Positions 45,748 to 54,996 of a DNA stretch of 64,000 bases are shown here, piece by piece. The stretch is from contig NZ_JACSOI010000003.1 in NCBI RefSeq assembly GCF_018728565.1, positions 1-64,000 on the forward strand, given 5' to 3'. A program made the translations under genes and the position numbers. The notes below the pieces were generated by a model that saw only the letters and a program-made list of their open reading frames with translations, was not told the origin of the DNA and made no database searches. The first letter of the stretch is position 1, and each line of letters opens with the position of its first letter. The stretch comes from Zobellia russellii. Lineage in GTDB: Bacteria > Bacteroidota > Bacteroidia > Flavobacteriales > Flavobacteriaceae.

Positions 45748-47211
45748 TCAACTAACGTTCTTAGAATTTTTTTTAATTGGTTTACCGAATAAATCTAAAA
45801 TGGGCTTACCATGTCCGTCAGGTGTGGTATAAAACGGCCTACCTTCGATAGTGTAATGCGTTTCGGGGTGCATCCCTAAAGCATGATATATAGATTGGTG
45901 TACTTGATCGATCACTACGGGATTCTCTATTGAAGAACAGGGTCTCTCATCTGCTGTTTTTCCGTATACAAGTCCTTTTTCAATTCCACCGCCCCACATA
46001 AGTATAGAACTCCCGTCTGTAAAATGTCTGTGCATGCCAAAAAATTTTTCATCCTCGATTATATCGGGTTGCTTAACCTGATCCTGTACTTGTTCGCCAG
46101 GTCTACCTTCCATAATGGCATCACGGCTAAATTCGCTTGCGAGAATAATTAGGGTTCGATCTAAGTGGCCACTTTCGTCTAGGTCTTTTATCAATTGGGC
46201 AATTGGCCTATCCACTAATTTTTTCATTTTTTCTGTACGGGTATGACCATTTTCGTGGGTATCCCACCCTAGAAAGGGCTCATATTCGGTAGAGACACTA
46301 ATAAACCTACCACCATTCATAGCAAGTCTTTTCGCTAAGAGGCATCCCAAACCAAATCTGCCCGTATTGTAGGTGTCGTATACTTCTTTTGGCTCTTCAG
46401 AAAGGTCAAACACTTTTGCTTCCGGAGAGTTTAACAAACGATAAGAAGACTCCATAGAACGCATTAATGATTCACGTTGATAGTCGCTACCATCTTCCAT
46501 GATGCTGCTTTTGTTGGCTAATTCTTTATAGAGTTTATAACGAGCCTCAAACCTTTTTAAAGACATACCTTGGGGAGGTCTAACGCTATCTAAGCCAGAT
46601 GAAGGATCTGGTATTAGAAAGGGACCAAACTCACTTCCTAAAAAACCAGCTGAATGAAAAGCTTTTAATTCTTCGGCTTCTCCGACCGTAAAGCGTTGCC
46701 CCATAGAAATGAAAGGAGGGATGACCGGATTTACGGGGCCTAACTCCTTTGCTATCCACGCACCTATATGTGGTGCCTGTACAGATTGTGGAGGTTCGTA
46801 GCAAGTGTGCCAATGGTATTGATGTCGCGTGTGTAAAATATGACCAAGATCGGCAGATTTATAGGATCGAATAATAGCGCCTTTATCCATTACCCCTGCA
46901 ATAGATTCAAGGCCTTCTGAAAATTCTAGCCCATCAACGACTGTTGGTATTTTTGGGAAAGTACTAAGTATCCTTTTACTTTCAACACCCTTACTGTATG
47001 GTACATATGCCTTGGGATCGAAAGTTTCGGTATGGGCCATGCCCCCTGCCATCCAAAGTAAGATAACGGTGTCGGCAGTGGAAGCAATTTTAGGAACTTG
47101 GTTAGTACAAGAACTTAAAAAGCTTGCTAAAGGTATTGATGTGGCCGATGCGGCCAAACTTGCAGCCGTCATTTTCTTGATAAAATCCCTTCGTGCGTTT
47201 TGTTTATCCAT
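45748..47211 (-). CDS. DUF1501 protein, Tat-exported lipoprotein
   Basis: A 487-residue protein of the DUF1501 family (alkaline-phosphatase/sulfatase-like fold). The ATG at 47211 opens a twin-arginine signal (NARRDFIKKMTAAS) followed by a lipobox-like LSSC; this start leaves a 9-base gap to the PSD1 gene, while the ATG at 47262 would overlap it. Blocks: VILLWMAGGMAHTETFDPK, LTHTRHQYHWHT-like His-rich text, TEYEPFLGWDTHENGHT and LIILASEFSRDA. There is no formylglycine motif, so it is not a standard sulfatase. DUF1501 genes usually sit beside DUF1549/DUF1553 genes, as here. Catalytic activity is unknown. Confidence 0.85.
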   Translation of the reverse strand: MDKQNARRDFIKKMTAASLAASATSIPLASFLSSCTNQVPKIASTADTVILLWMAGGMAHTETFDPKAYVPYSKGVESKRILSTFPKIPTVVDGLEFSEGLESIAGVMDKGAIIRSYKSADLGHILHTRHQYHWHTCYEPPQSVQAPHIGAWIAKELGPVNPVIPPFISMGQRFTVGEAEELKAFHSAGFLGSEFGPFLIPDPSSGLDSVRPPQGMSLKRFEARYKLYKELANKSSIMEDGSDYQRESLMRSMESSYRLLNSPEAKVFDLSEEPKEVYDTYNTGRFGLGCLLAKRLAMNGGRFISVSTEYEPFLGWDTHENGHTRTEKMKKLVDRPIAQLIKDLDESGHLDRTLIILASEFSRDAIMEGRPGEQVQDQVKQPDIIEDEKFFGMHRHFTDGSSILMWGGGIEKGLVYGKTADERPCSSIENPVVIDQVHQSIYHALGMHPETHYTIEGRPFYTTPDGHGKPILDLFGKPIKKNSKNVS

Positions 47212-47219
47212 TATCAGCT

Positions 47220-50054
47220 TTAATTTATGAATTGGAATTCCGGTAAAATCAGTGTAGACCAAAACAAGTCCTGTAATTTTTCTTTGCTGGGGTCGTTACC
47301 CAATGCAGAAACCATTATTCCGAATTCTTGATCGGTTGGTTTTCTGCCCATGGCATGTAAATAGAGTTCATTCACGATTTTGCTACTGTCTTTGTTGTAT
47401 TTTTCAAGCCAAATTTTTGCACCCTCTCCTAAGACGTTGTTGAAAAACTCCCCATTGGTGAGCTCTAAAGCTTGCAATAGTGTGGCTTGTTCGTCTCTTG
47501 AGGTAGTAACGTTTTCCCTGCTAGGTCTGCCAAGGGCTTTCATGAACGGGTGTTGTTCAACAAGGCTTGCCCTGGCGAATTCACCGTTACGTTTCTTAAA
47601 TGTGAAATCTATTAAATTGCCCCAATTTGAATCGCCATAATTACGCACAGCTTCCCACTTACTATCATTATAATCGGAACTGGTCCAATTTTTTTCTGGT
47701 TTACCGGAGGTGCTTTTCCAGGTATTATCAGAATTGATGATGGTCTCGTCACCATTGGTGTAAACAATCTTTAGGGAGAAGAGTATTCCAGCAGGGTTTG
47801 CAATCTTACCCTCGTTGATGCCTTCAATAGCAATTGTATTTTTTCCGCTTTTTAAAGTTTTTTGAATACTTAGCTTATCCACTTGTGTCCAATCGGAACC
47901 TTGCGCCAATTCAGAACCATTTATATAAAGGGTGTAAGAATGGTCTACTGAGATTAAGGCGGTTGCACTTTCTATAAGCTTACGGGGTAGTGTAAATGTT
48001 TTTCTGAAATATCTTTTTCCCGGTTCGGGAAGAACGACCCTGTCAAACTTCACTTCTTTATGCCAAATTCGGGAAGAAGGTAGTTCGTTACCTTCTGGGT
48101 TATAGGCTACAGAGGCGTATACTGGTTTTATCAATTGGCTGACCGCATCGGAAAACTGTTCGGCACTCATGCGTTTAAGTATAGGGCCTTTAAATTGATA
48201 TGACGATTTGATGTCATCACTATTTTTGTAATTGACCGTTGGCAGCTGGTATGCCTTTGACATCATGATTTGTTTAATAAGATGCTTCAGGTTGTAATTC
48301 GAATCTATAAAATCAGATGCTAACCAATCTAGTAAATTGGCATCCCATGGTTCACTGTCCATTTCGTCTAAGGGTTCTATAATACCCCTGCCCATTAACT
48401 GCTCCCAAAACCTATTGGTTATAGTACGGTACAGTCTGCCGTTTTCTGGTTTTACCATTACTTCGGAAAGCTTAAATAACCTTTCTTTGATACTTTCTGC
48501 CTCAACACTACCTAATTCCGGATAAAGAAAATTCACAGAGGCCATTTTTCCGATGGGTTTGTCACAACGGTTCAATTCTAGGACGGAGTCTGCAAAAATC
48601 GAAGCAAAACCATAAGATTGTTCAAGGGTAAGGTTGCTTACAAAGCTATTATGGCATGAAGCACATTTCACATTGACCCCAAGTAAGGATTGACCAATAT
48701 TTTGGGCAGCTTGCATTTCAGTACGTTGACTGGCATTGACTACGCCTCTCCATTGAATTCCTTTTATAAAACCCTCGGAGACCTCTGTAGGGTTGACGAG
48801 TTCCTTTACCATTTGGTCATAGCTCTTATTGTTCAATAGTGAGGTGTACAACCAATCGGTAATTTGTTTTCTTCCTCCCGTTATAAAACCCGTTCCACTG
48901 TAATCGTTTCGCAAGAGATCGTTCCAGAAACTCAACCAATGTTGGGTGTAGTTATGAGAGTCGTTTAATAAGGTGTCAATTAGAGCTTCTCTTTTGTTTA
49001 AGTTTGTGTCATGGACAAATTCGGCGACTGTTTTTGGATTTGGAAGCAATCCAATTATATCTAAATGCGCACGTCTTACAAAGGTTCGGTCATCGACGAC
49101 TTGTGGCCATACAATGTGGTTATCATTAAAGTAGGTATCTATTAATTTGTCAACGGGATTAATTTCACCCGACTCAGGTAATTTTGGTTTTTTTAGGGAT
49201 AATTCGGCTTCAGGAAAAACTTTTAGCGTTTGGTCTGACCAGTGAGCCCCATTTTTAATCCATAGTTTTATCAATGCAATTTCATTATCCTTGAGAGCTT
49301 TACCCTTTTTTGGCATAACTTCATCATCATTCGGAGATAGGGTTATTCGTCGGTACAGTTCACTTTTTAAAGGATTTCCAGCTTCAATGGCTTTTCCGGA
49401 ATCTCCGCCCGCAAAAACGCCCTCTTTGCTATCCAATACCAGATTTCCTTTTTGTTTGTTCTCATTATGACATTGGTAACAGTTATGGGCTAAAATAGAC
49501 CTGACTTCTAAATTTAATTTGTCAAGTTGTTCTATGGTTAAAGAATCGGATTCTTTTAAATCGGTCAGCAATGCTAGACCCTTGGTATGGTCATAACCTT
49601 CATTGTTCCCTGGTAAAACACTGGTAAGATAATCTTCTCCATGCGTAAGGTTCGCCCCTAAATGACCGGCTATGGTCAGCACAACAATGGTCAATGTAAG
49701 CGAAGTCCTGTAGAGACGAAAATCAGTAATTCTCCCCTTTAAGGTAGCCCTTAATATCAGAATGGTGATACTTGCCAAGATTGCAGTAGCAATACCCGTA
49801 TATTGATGATTGTCTACTAAATCTCCACTGTAGTCCTCTTGCGTTCGTAAAAGCCAACCGAAAAAAGCTGAAAAAATTGAGAAAATCGCCCCCGCATAAA
49901 TCATGCAATAGGTTCCTGTGCGAAGCCCTTTTCTTTTTCCTCCGACGGTTGACATTTCAAAAAGAAAGGCAACTACTAATAATCCAATAGGAAAATGCAC
50001 CAATAAAGGGTGCAACCTTCCTAATAGTTGAAGTATCCAATAAGAATCGTCCAT
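47220..50054 (-). CDS. Membrane-bound PSD1 (cytochrome/DUF1549/DUF1553) protein with inserted rhamnosidase-N-like module
   Basis: A 944-residue protein. Residues 1-145 hold about four membrane helices with a DUF2231-like start (LHPLLVHFPIGLL). A planctomycete-type cytochrome c domain follows (CYQCH at 192-196, DDEVMPKKGK with the axial Met near 252). DUF1549 follows (about 300-500, with a second CxxCH, CASCH). DUF1553 is split, with DNLLDWLASDFIDSNYNLKHLIKQ-type text around 560-600 and the end LFWSTLILPEFQFIN. Between them (about 650-800) lies a beta-sandwich (RYFRKTFTLPRKL, YTLYINGSELAQ, LKSGKNTIAIEG) like the N-terminal domain of GH78/CBM67 proteins. It probably passes electrons from a sugar or partner enzyme. 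Its role is unproven; DUF1501 follows directly. Confidence 0.82.
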   Translation of the reverse strand: MDDSYWILQLLGRLHPLLVHFPIGLLVVAFLFEMSTVGGKRKGLRTGTYCMIYAGAIFSIFSAFFGWLLRTQEDYSGDLVDNHQYTGIATAILASITILILRATLKGRITDFRLYRTSLTLTIVVLTIAGHLGANLTHGEDYLTSVLPGNNEGYDHTKGLALLTDLKESDSLTIEQLDKLNLEVRSILAHNCYQCHNENKQKGNLVLDSKEGVFAGGDSGKAIEAGNPLKSELYRRITLSPNDDEVMPKKGKALKDNEIALIKLWIKNGAHWSDQTLKVFPEAELSLKKPKLPESGEINPVDKLIDTYFNDNHIVWPQVVDDRTFVRRAHLDIIGLLPNPKTVAEFVHDTNLNKREALIDTLLNDSHNYTQHWLSFWNDLLRNDYSGTGFITGGRKQITDWLYTSLLNNKSYDQMVKELVNPTEVSEGFIKGIQWRGVVNASQRTEMQAAQNIGQSLLGVNVKCASCHNSFVSNLTLEQSYGFASIFADSVLELNRCDKPIGKMASVNFLYPELGSVEAESIKERLFKLSEVMVKPENGRLYRTITNRFWEQLMGRGIIEPLDEMDSEPWDANLLDWLASDFIDSNYNLKHLIKQIMMSKAYQLPTVNYKNSDDIKSSYQFKGPILKRMSAEQFSDAVSQLIKPVYASVAYNPEGNELPSSRIWHKEVKFDRVVLPEPGKRYFRKTFTLPRKLIESATALISVDHSYTLYINGSELAQGSDWTQVDKLSIQKTLKSGKNTIAIEGINEGKIANPAGILFSLKIVYTNGDETIINSDNTWKSTSGKPEKNWTSSDYNDSKWEAVRNYGDSNWGNLIDFTFKKRNGEFARASLVEQHPFMKALGRPSRENVTTSRDEQATLLQALELTNGEFFNNVLGEGAKIWLEKYNKDSSKIVNELYLHAMGRKPTDQEFGIMVSALGNDPSKEKLQDLFWSTLILPEFQFIN

Positions 50055-50163
50055 AGTTTATTTACTTAGTAATGTTCAAGCTCGCATATCTATTCCCCGT
50101 ATTTTCTTTTTTGATATAATAAGGTGTAGCAATAAAAGGGGGGGGAGATGTTGTCTTTGTGTC

Positions 50164-51669
50164 TCAATAACCTTCGTTCTGCTTTAAATTAGGGTTGACC
50201 AATAATTCTCTTTCCGGTAATGGAAATAAAATTTCGTGGGCTTCAAACTTATAATCTCCTGGAGAAAATCCGATTTGGCCTCTTGAGGTAGTGGGGTTCG
50301 CTCGTTCATTTTCACCATGTGCATTTAAGAACGTCACTAATTCGGAGGGGGTAAACGTGCGTTTCAAATCAAACCAACGATGGTTTTCAAAAGCCAGTTC
50401 AATTCGTCGTTCATGACGTATGGCATCCTTGAGCTGGTCTTGAGAAAGCCCGCTAACGGGGTCTAATCCTGCCCTTTCACGAACTTGGTTCAAATAGCCT
50501 AAAGATTCGTTGGTCGAGCCTGATGTTTCATTTATTGCTTCGGCCAACATCAATAATACATCGGCATAGCGAAACACTGGCCAATTGTCGTCTGGGCGAC
50601 CTTGAACAGAGTGGGTATGATGGAATTTTTTTATGAACGGAACATCTACAAATGTACCTTCATTGTTTGTGTAGCCTTCACTTAGGGATACATCTTTGCG
50701 TAGGTCACCCTCTTCATAAGAGTTGATCAAATCAAGGGTAGGTATATTCCATCCATTGCCATCAACACCTGAAAAACCGGTTACTGCACCTTGCGAAAAT
50801 AATGGGTAAAAGTTGTAGATAAAACCACTTGATTCACCTAAGTCGTTATCTCCCTGAAATTGTACCTCAAATATAGATTCTCGGTGATTTTTGTTGTTCG
50901 GGTCAAATATGTCGGCATAGTTCGGTAATAATGAATAAATCCCTAAATCGATTACTTCTTCTAAAACAGTCTTTGCCTTTACATAATCTTTTTGGGTTAA
51001 AGAAACCTTTGCTTGTAACGTAAGTGCGGCTCCTTTACTTGGTCTACCTGCTTCCGAAGCGGATATTTCTTTAGGAAGGCTTGAAATAGAGAAGGCCAAA
51101 TCGCTTTCTATTAAAGCATAGATTTCAGAGATTGGGGAACGCGAATACTCAAAAGCTTCCGAAGGGTCTTGAATAGACTCTTCTACTATGATGGCATCAC
51201 CAAAATACTGAGAAAGAAGGAAATAGTAATAAGCTCTAAAAAATCTTGCTTCCCCTTCAAATCTTGATTTTGCACTTGCTTCAATTTCGGTTTCCGAAAG
51301 TTTCGATAATACGGTATTGATATTTCCTAAAGCATTATAAATACGCCTGTAAACGTCATATATTTTCCCTGTATTGGAATTGTATTGCCAATATTCGATT
51401 GATTCGATATTAGGTCCGTTTCCTCTGTTTCCTTCGTTGAAGTGAACCGTGGTGTTATCTGTAATGAACTCTTGAAACAGCCATTGGTCAGCTATGATAT
51501 CCTGCAATTGACTATAAATACCTATGACCGCTTGGTTGACTTGTACCTCTGTATTATAGAATGTTTCTTCCCCAAGTTGAGTAGGGTTTTTTTTGTCAAG
51601 AAATTCTTTACTACAAGAGCATATGAACAAAGCAAGCATAGTCCCTATAATTTTTGTTGAAAATTTCAT
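50164..51669 (-). CDS. SusD3: SusD/RagB surface glycan-binding lipoprotein
   Basis: Lid lipoprotein of SusC3, 501 residues. Signal peptide MKFSTKIIGTMLALFICSC with lipobox CSC, followed by SKE. Family blocks: FYNTEVQVNQAVIGIYSQL, FFRAYYYFLLSQYFGD, FRYADVLLMLAEAIN, RIELAFENHRWFDLKRTF, and ending LVNPNLKQNEGY, close to SusD2. It begins 22 bases after SusC3 and is followed after 109 bases by the PSD1 gene, with no terminator seen between them, so the whole series down to 34211 may be one transcript. Confidence 0.95.
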   Translation of the reverse strand: MKFSTKIIGTMLALFICSCSKEFLDKKNPTQLGEETFYNTEVQVNQAVIGIYSQLQDIIADQWLFQEFITDNTTVHFNEGNRGNGPNIESIEYWQYNSNTGKIYDVYRRIYNALGNINTVLSKLSETEIEASAKSRFEGEARFFRAYYYFLLSQYFGDAIIVEESIQDPSEAFEYSRSPISEIYALIESDLAFSISSLPKEISASEAGRPSKGAALTLQAKVSLTQKDYVKAKTVLEEVIDLGIYSLLPNYADIFDPNNKNHRESIFEVQFQGDNDLGESSGFIYNFYPLFSQGAVTGFSGVDGNGWNIPTLDLINSYEEGDLRKDVSLSEGYTNNEGTFVDVPFIKKFHHTHSVQGRPDDNWPVFRYADVLLMLAEAINETSGSTNESLGYLNQVRERAGLDPVSGLSQDQLKDAIRHERRIELAFENHRWFDLKRTFTPSELVTFLNAHGENERANPTTSRGQIGFSPGDYKFEAHEILFPLPERELLVNPNLKQNEGY

Positions 51670-51691
51670 TGGTATAGTTTTTTAGGTGATG

Positions 51692-54600
51692 TTAAAATGA
51701 TAATGTTGCTCCTAAAGTTATTGTTCTAGGAACGGGATAAGCAGAATCGTCTCTTCCCGGATTTATTCCCCCTGCTGTACTCACTTGAGGGTTGCCGCCT
51801 GGGAAATCTGAAAATAGATAGAGGTTATCTGCATTGATATAGATTCTGGCATTGCTCAATAGGGCACCTTCATCTAAAGGTAGTGTGTACCCAAGGGAAA
51901 CACTCCTGATCCACATATGGCTGGCATCATGGACGTAAAAGGAGTTGGATTCACGTTCCCATTTCCAGAAATTACTTGTAGGTACTATTCCGTTTCCGGG
52001 ATTGTCCGCAGAACGAAAACGCTCCTTGGCTCGAACATCAACATTAAAAACTCCATCAAGGTTTAGTGTCGTAGATTCGATATTTCTATAAACATCATAG
52101 TTTTCAGCCCCGGTTAAGACGGCATTAAAGTCAAAAGCCTTATAGTCGGCACCTAGAGTAAATGACCATACGTATTCAGGATGTGGATTGCCTATTTCTA
52201 CCCAATCCGTAGTGTCATACGATATTTCTCCATCACCGTTCGCGTCAAAATATATAAATGAACCGGGAATAGCCCCATCTTGGGTGGGGGAAGAGTTTAT
52301 TTGCTCTTCTGTTCGGAATACGCCCAAATTTCTAAACCCGTGTAACATTCCGATAGGGCGGCCCACTTGAGATACATTATTGGTACTGTAAAACCCGCCA
52401 TTTCTTATCTCGTCATTGTCACCGTTTATTTCTAAAACCTTATTGTCGTTGAACGAAATATTAAAATTACCTCTCAATCTCAGGTTGTCGGTAATTTGCT
52501 TTCGATAGCCAAGGGCGAATTCTAAACCGGTATTCTGGACTTTGCCAATGTTGGTAAACGTGGTTTCAAATCCCGATATGACGGGAATGTTAACCGGAAG
52601 CAACATGTTTTTTGTGGTTTTCTTATAGTACTCGGCGGTAAAAACCAGATTATTAAAAATGGTGAGGTCTAGGCCATAATTATATTGGTCGGATTCTTCC
52701 CATCCCAATTGTGGATTCGCTAAGGAGTTTAGTACTTTTCCGGGTTGAAAGGAGTTCCCTAATATATAATTTTCAGGAGCTAGCGTAGAAAGGCTGCGAT
52801 AGTTTCCGATATTATTGTTGCCCGTAACGCCAAAGCTTGCACGGAGCTTTAAATCGTTCAACCAATCGATTTCTTTTAAAAAATATTCATCTGAAACTCG
52901 CCATCCCAACGATACCGAAGGAAAGTTACCCCATCTATTTTCAGATCCAAATCTAGAACTTCCCTCACGACGATAAGTGGCCGATACCAAATATTTATCT
53001 TTATAAGCATAGTTCAAACGGGCGAAATAAGCAAGTAGACTCCAACTACTTTCACCTGATTCAACGCTAAAAACTTCGGCATTTTGAAGAAATTGAACTT
53101 GGTCGTCAGGAAACTTTTGCCCGCTTCCATCAATGTTTCTTAGGGTGGCCTCTTGCGCAGTATACCCTAAAAGCACATCTAAAGCATGGTCTTCTTGTAT
53201 AACCTTTGAATAACTGAGCAACTGATCTGTTGACCAATTCACTTCTTCAGTGTAGGTTTCACTTAATACAGCATCTCTTGGTGGCGGACTATTAAAGCTG
53301 TTGGCGGCCAGTGTGGAAGGTCTAAAGCTATTTTCCTTGGATCCAATTAATGATGTATTTACCAACGACTTGAATTTAAAGTCTTTAAGAAATTCGAATT
53401 CTATAAAGGCATTTGAAAGAAGCCTGTTGATATGCCTTGTGTTTTTTTCTTCATGTAATAATTGAACAGGATTGGGAGATCCGAAAATTAAGTCTCCTTC
53501 GCCACCATAACCTCCTATATAGTCGTTAAAACTGCCGTCGGGGTTGTAAACAGGTTCGCGAGGATCAGCCCACAAGGCTCTTCCTACGACAAGGTTTCTA
53601 CTACCGTCATCAATAAACCTTTCATTGGTTCTAGAGCCGGTTACATTTAGACCAACCGTAATTTCGTCGGTAATTTTGGTATTTACGTTTGCTCTTAGGT
53701 TGAAGCGCTCAAAATTGGTTTTGATAATAACCCCTTCTTGGTCTAAATAACCCATTGAGATGACTGATTTCGTTTTTTCGCTACCAGAAGTAATGGTTAA
53801 ATTATACTTTTTGAATAGCGCGGCATCATTTACTATTTCATCGAACCAGTCCGTAGATGTCATATACTGTTCGGGCGTTCTAATTCTAAGGGGTATTTCA
53901 CTCTCTAATGGCTCGCGTCCTTGGTTAAGAATATATTTGTCAATCCAGCTCTCTTTTTGAAACTGTCCGAATTCTTGCGCGTTCAACATTTTTTCTCTCC
54001 TCGAATCGGGTACTTGTTGTAGACCGGAAACTACATCTAAAGTTACACTTGTTCTCCCCTCACTACCCTGTTTTGTATTGATTAGAATAACACCGTTAGA
54101 TCCTCTTGCTCCGTAAATGGCGGTAGAAGCGGCGTCTTTTAGAACTGTCATAGACTCAATATCGGCAGGGTCAATACTAAGACCGGTAGATGTTCCTACG
54201 GGAAAACCATCTATTACATAGAGGGGTTTGCTGTCAGCTCCTAAAGAACTTAATCCACGAACTACAATATTGAGTTCTTGGCCTGGGCGGCCTGAAGTTT
54301 GCCCGACAATAACACCTGGAGCTTGCCCCAAGAGCAACCGGGAAGCATCCGTTGCAGGGACGTCTTTTACTTCTTTAAGGTCAACCACGGAAACAGCCGA
54401 AACAATGTCTCTTTTTCGTTTTGTACCATAACCAACTACGACTACTTCTTCTAGTCCTGCAGCATTTTCTTCCAGAACAATGTTCAGGCTACTTTTATCG
54501 TTCACAACAACTTCTTTTGTAGAAAATCCAATATAGGACACAGACAAAACTGAGCTGTCATTAGAAACGTTTATTGTGAAATTCCCATCAAAATCAGCGG

Positions 54601-54763
54601 TAACTCCGTTGGTTGTGCCTTTTTCAACGATATTGGCGCCAGGCAGGGGAGTGCCATCTGAAGAACTTACTACACCGTCTATTTGCTTTTGTCCAAAGGA
54701 ACAGACACTGGTGAAGAGTGTTAGTAGCAGCAAGATTTTTAAATGCGACTTTTTTGTTTTCAT
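51692..54763 (-). CDS. SusC3: SusC/RagA TonB-dependent outer-membrane transporter
   Basis: Importer of 1023 residues: signal peptide cut near SFGQKQ, carboxypeptidase-D-like domain (about 28-105) whose text LPGANIVEKGTTNGVTADFDGNF is identical to the same part of SusC2, EVVVVGYGTK, the plug (YVIDGFPVG, VLKDAASTAIYGARGSNGV), and a barrel ending ITLGATLSF. It lacks the STN domain. It heads the long minus-strand series and is divergent from the AraC gene, so the AraC protein is the likely regulator. I found no decamer-repeat promoter in front of it. Homology to SusC2 suggests duplication within the locus. Confidence 0.95.
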   Translation of the reverse strand: MKTKKSHLKILLLLTLFTSVCSFGQKQIDGVVSSSDGTPLPGANIVEKGTTNGVTADFDGNFTINVSNDSSVLSVSYIGFSTKEVVVNDKSSLNIVLEENAAGLEEVVVVGYGTKRKRDIVSAVSVVDLKEVKDVPATDASRLLLGQAPGVIVGQTSGRPGQELNIVVRGLSSLGADSKPLYVIDGFPVGTSTGLSIDPADIESMTVLKDAASTAIYGARGSNGVILINTKQGSEGRTSVTLDVVSGLQQVPDSRREKMLNAQEFGQFQKESWIDKYILNQGREPLESEIPLRIRTPEQYMTSTDWFDEIVNDAALFKKYNLTITSGSEKTKSVISMGYLDQEGVIIKTNFERFNLRANVNTKITDEITVGLNVTGSRTNERFIDDGSRNLVVGRALWADPREPVYNPDGSFNDYIGGYGGEGDLIFGSPNPVQLLHEEKNTRHINRLLSNAFIEFEFLKDFKFKSLVNTSLIGSKENSFRPSTLAANSFNSPPPRDAVLSETYTEEVNWSTDQLLSYSKVIQEDHALDVLLGYTAQEATLRNIDGSGQKFPDDQVQFLQNAEVFSVESGESSWSLLAYFARLNYAYKDKYLVSATYRREGSSRFGSENRWGNFPSVSLGWRVSDEYFLKEIDWLNDLKLRASFGVTGNNNIGNYRSLSTLAPENYILGNSFQPGKVLNSLANPQLGWEESDQYNYGLDLTIFNNLVFTAEYYKKTTKNMLLPVNIPVISGFETTFTNIGKVQNTGLEFALGYRKQITDNLRLRGNFNISFNDNKVLEINGDNDEIRNGGFYSTNNVSQVGRPIGMLHGFRNLGVFRTEEQINSSPTQDGAIPGSFIYFDANGDGEISYDTTDWVEIGNPHPEYVWSFTLGADYKAFDFNAVLTGAENYDVYRNIESTTLNLDGVFNVDVRAKERFRSADNPGNGIVPTSNFWKWERESNSFYVHDASHMWIRSVSLGYTLPLDEGALLSNARIYINADNLYLFSDFPGGNPQVSTAGGINPGRDDSAYPVPRTITLGATLSF

Positions 54764-54996
54764 ATGTTGATCATTTATTGGTTGGAAAGTTTTTGTTTTA
54801 AATTGAATTGTTTTGCTCCTGCTTCTTAATCACTTTATGTTTGGTTGTATCATAAAATTTATTTTTTTTCATATTTAAATGTTATGTTTTGTGTATTGTA
54901 TAATATATTGTGGTAAGAATTGGTGTGTTTGTCAAAATACGACCATATATTTTACAATATCCATACACAAACTGGCTATCTTTTGTACTATTTGAT
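54764..54996. promoter_or_regulatory. Divergent control region of SusC3 and AraC genes
   Basis: This AT-rich 233-base region must hold the promoters of both divergent genes. It contains no RCAGGAY-21-TAnnTTTG arrangement in either direction. TATGTTTTG and TACTATTTG resemble imperfect -7 boxes facing the AraC gene, and repeated TGTATTG/TATATTG/TACAATAT stretches could be AraC-family half-sites; none is convincing alone. Confidence 0.35.

Noticed and set aside
54817-54823. GCAGGAG on the minus strand before SusC3
   Set aside because: The sequence 21 bases downstream reads AAAAACTT, unlike TAnnTTTG, and there is no second half-site.
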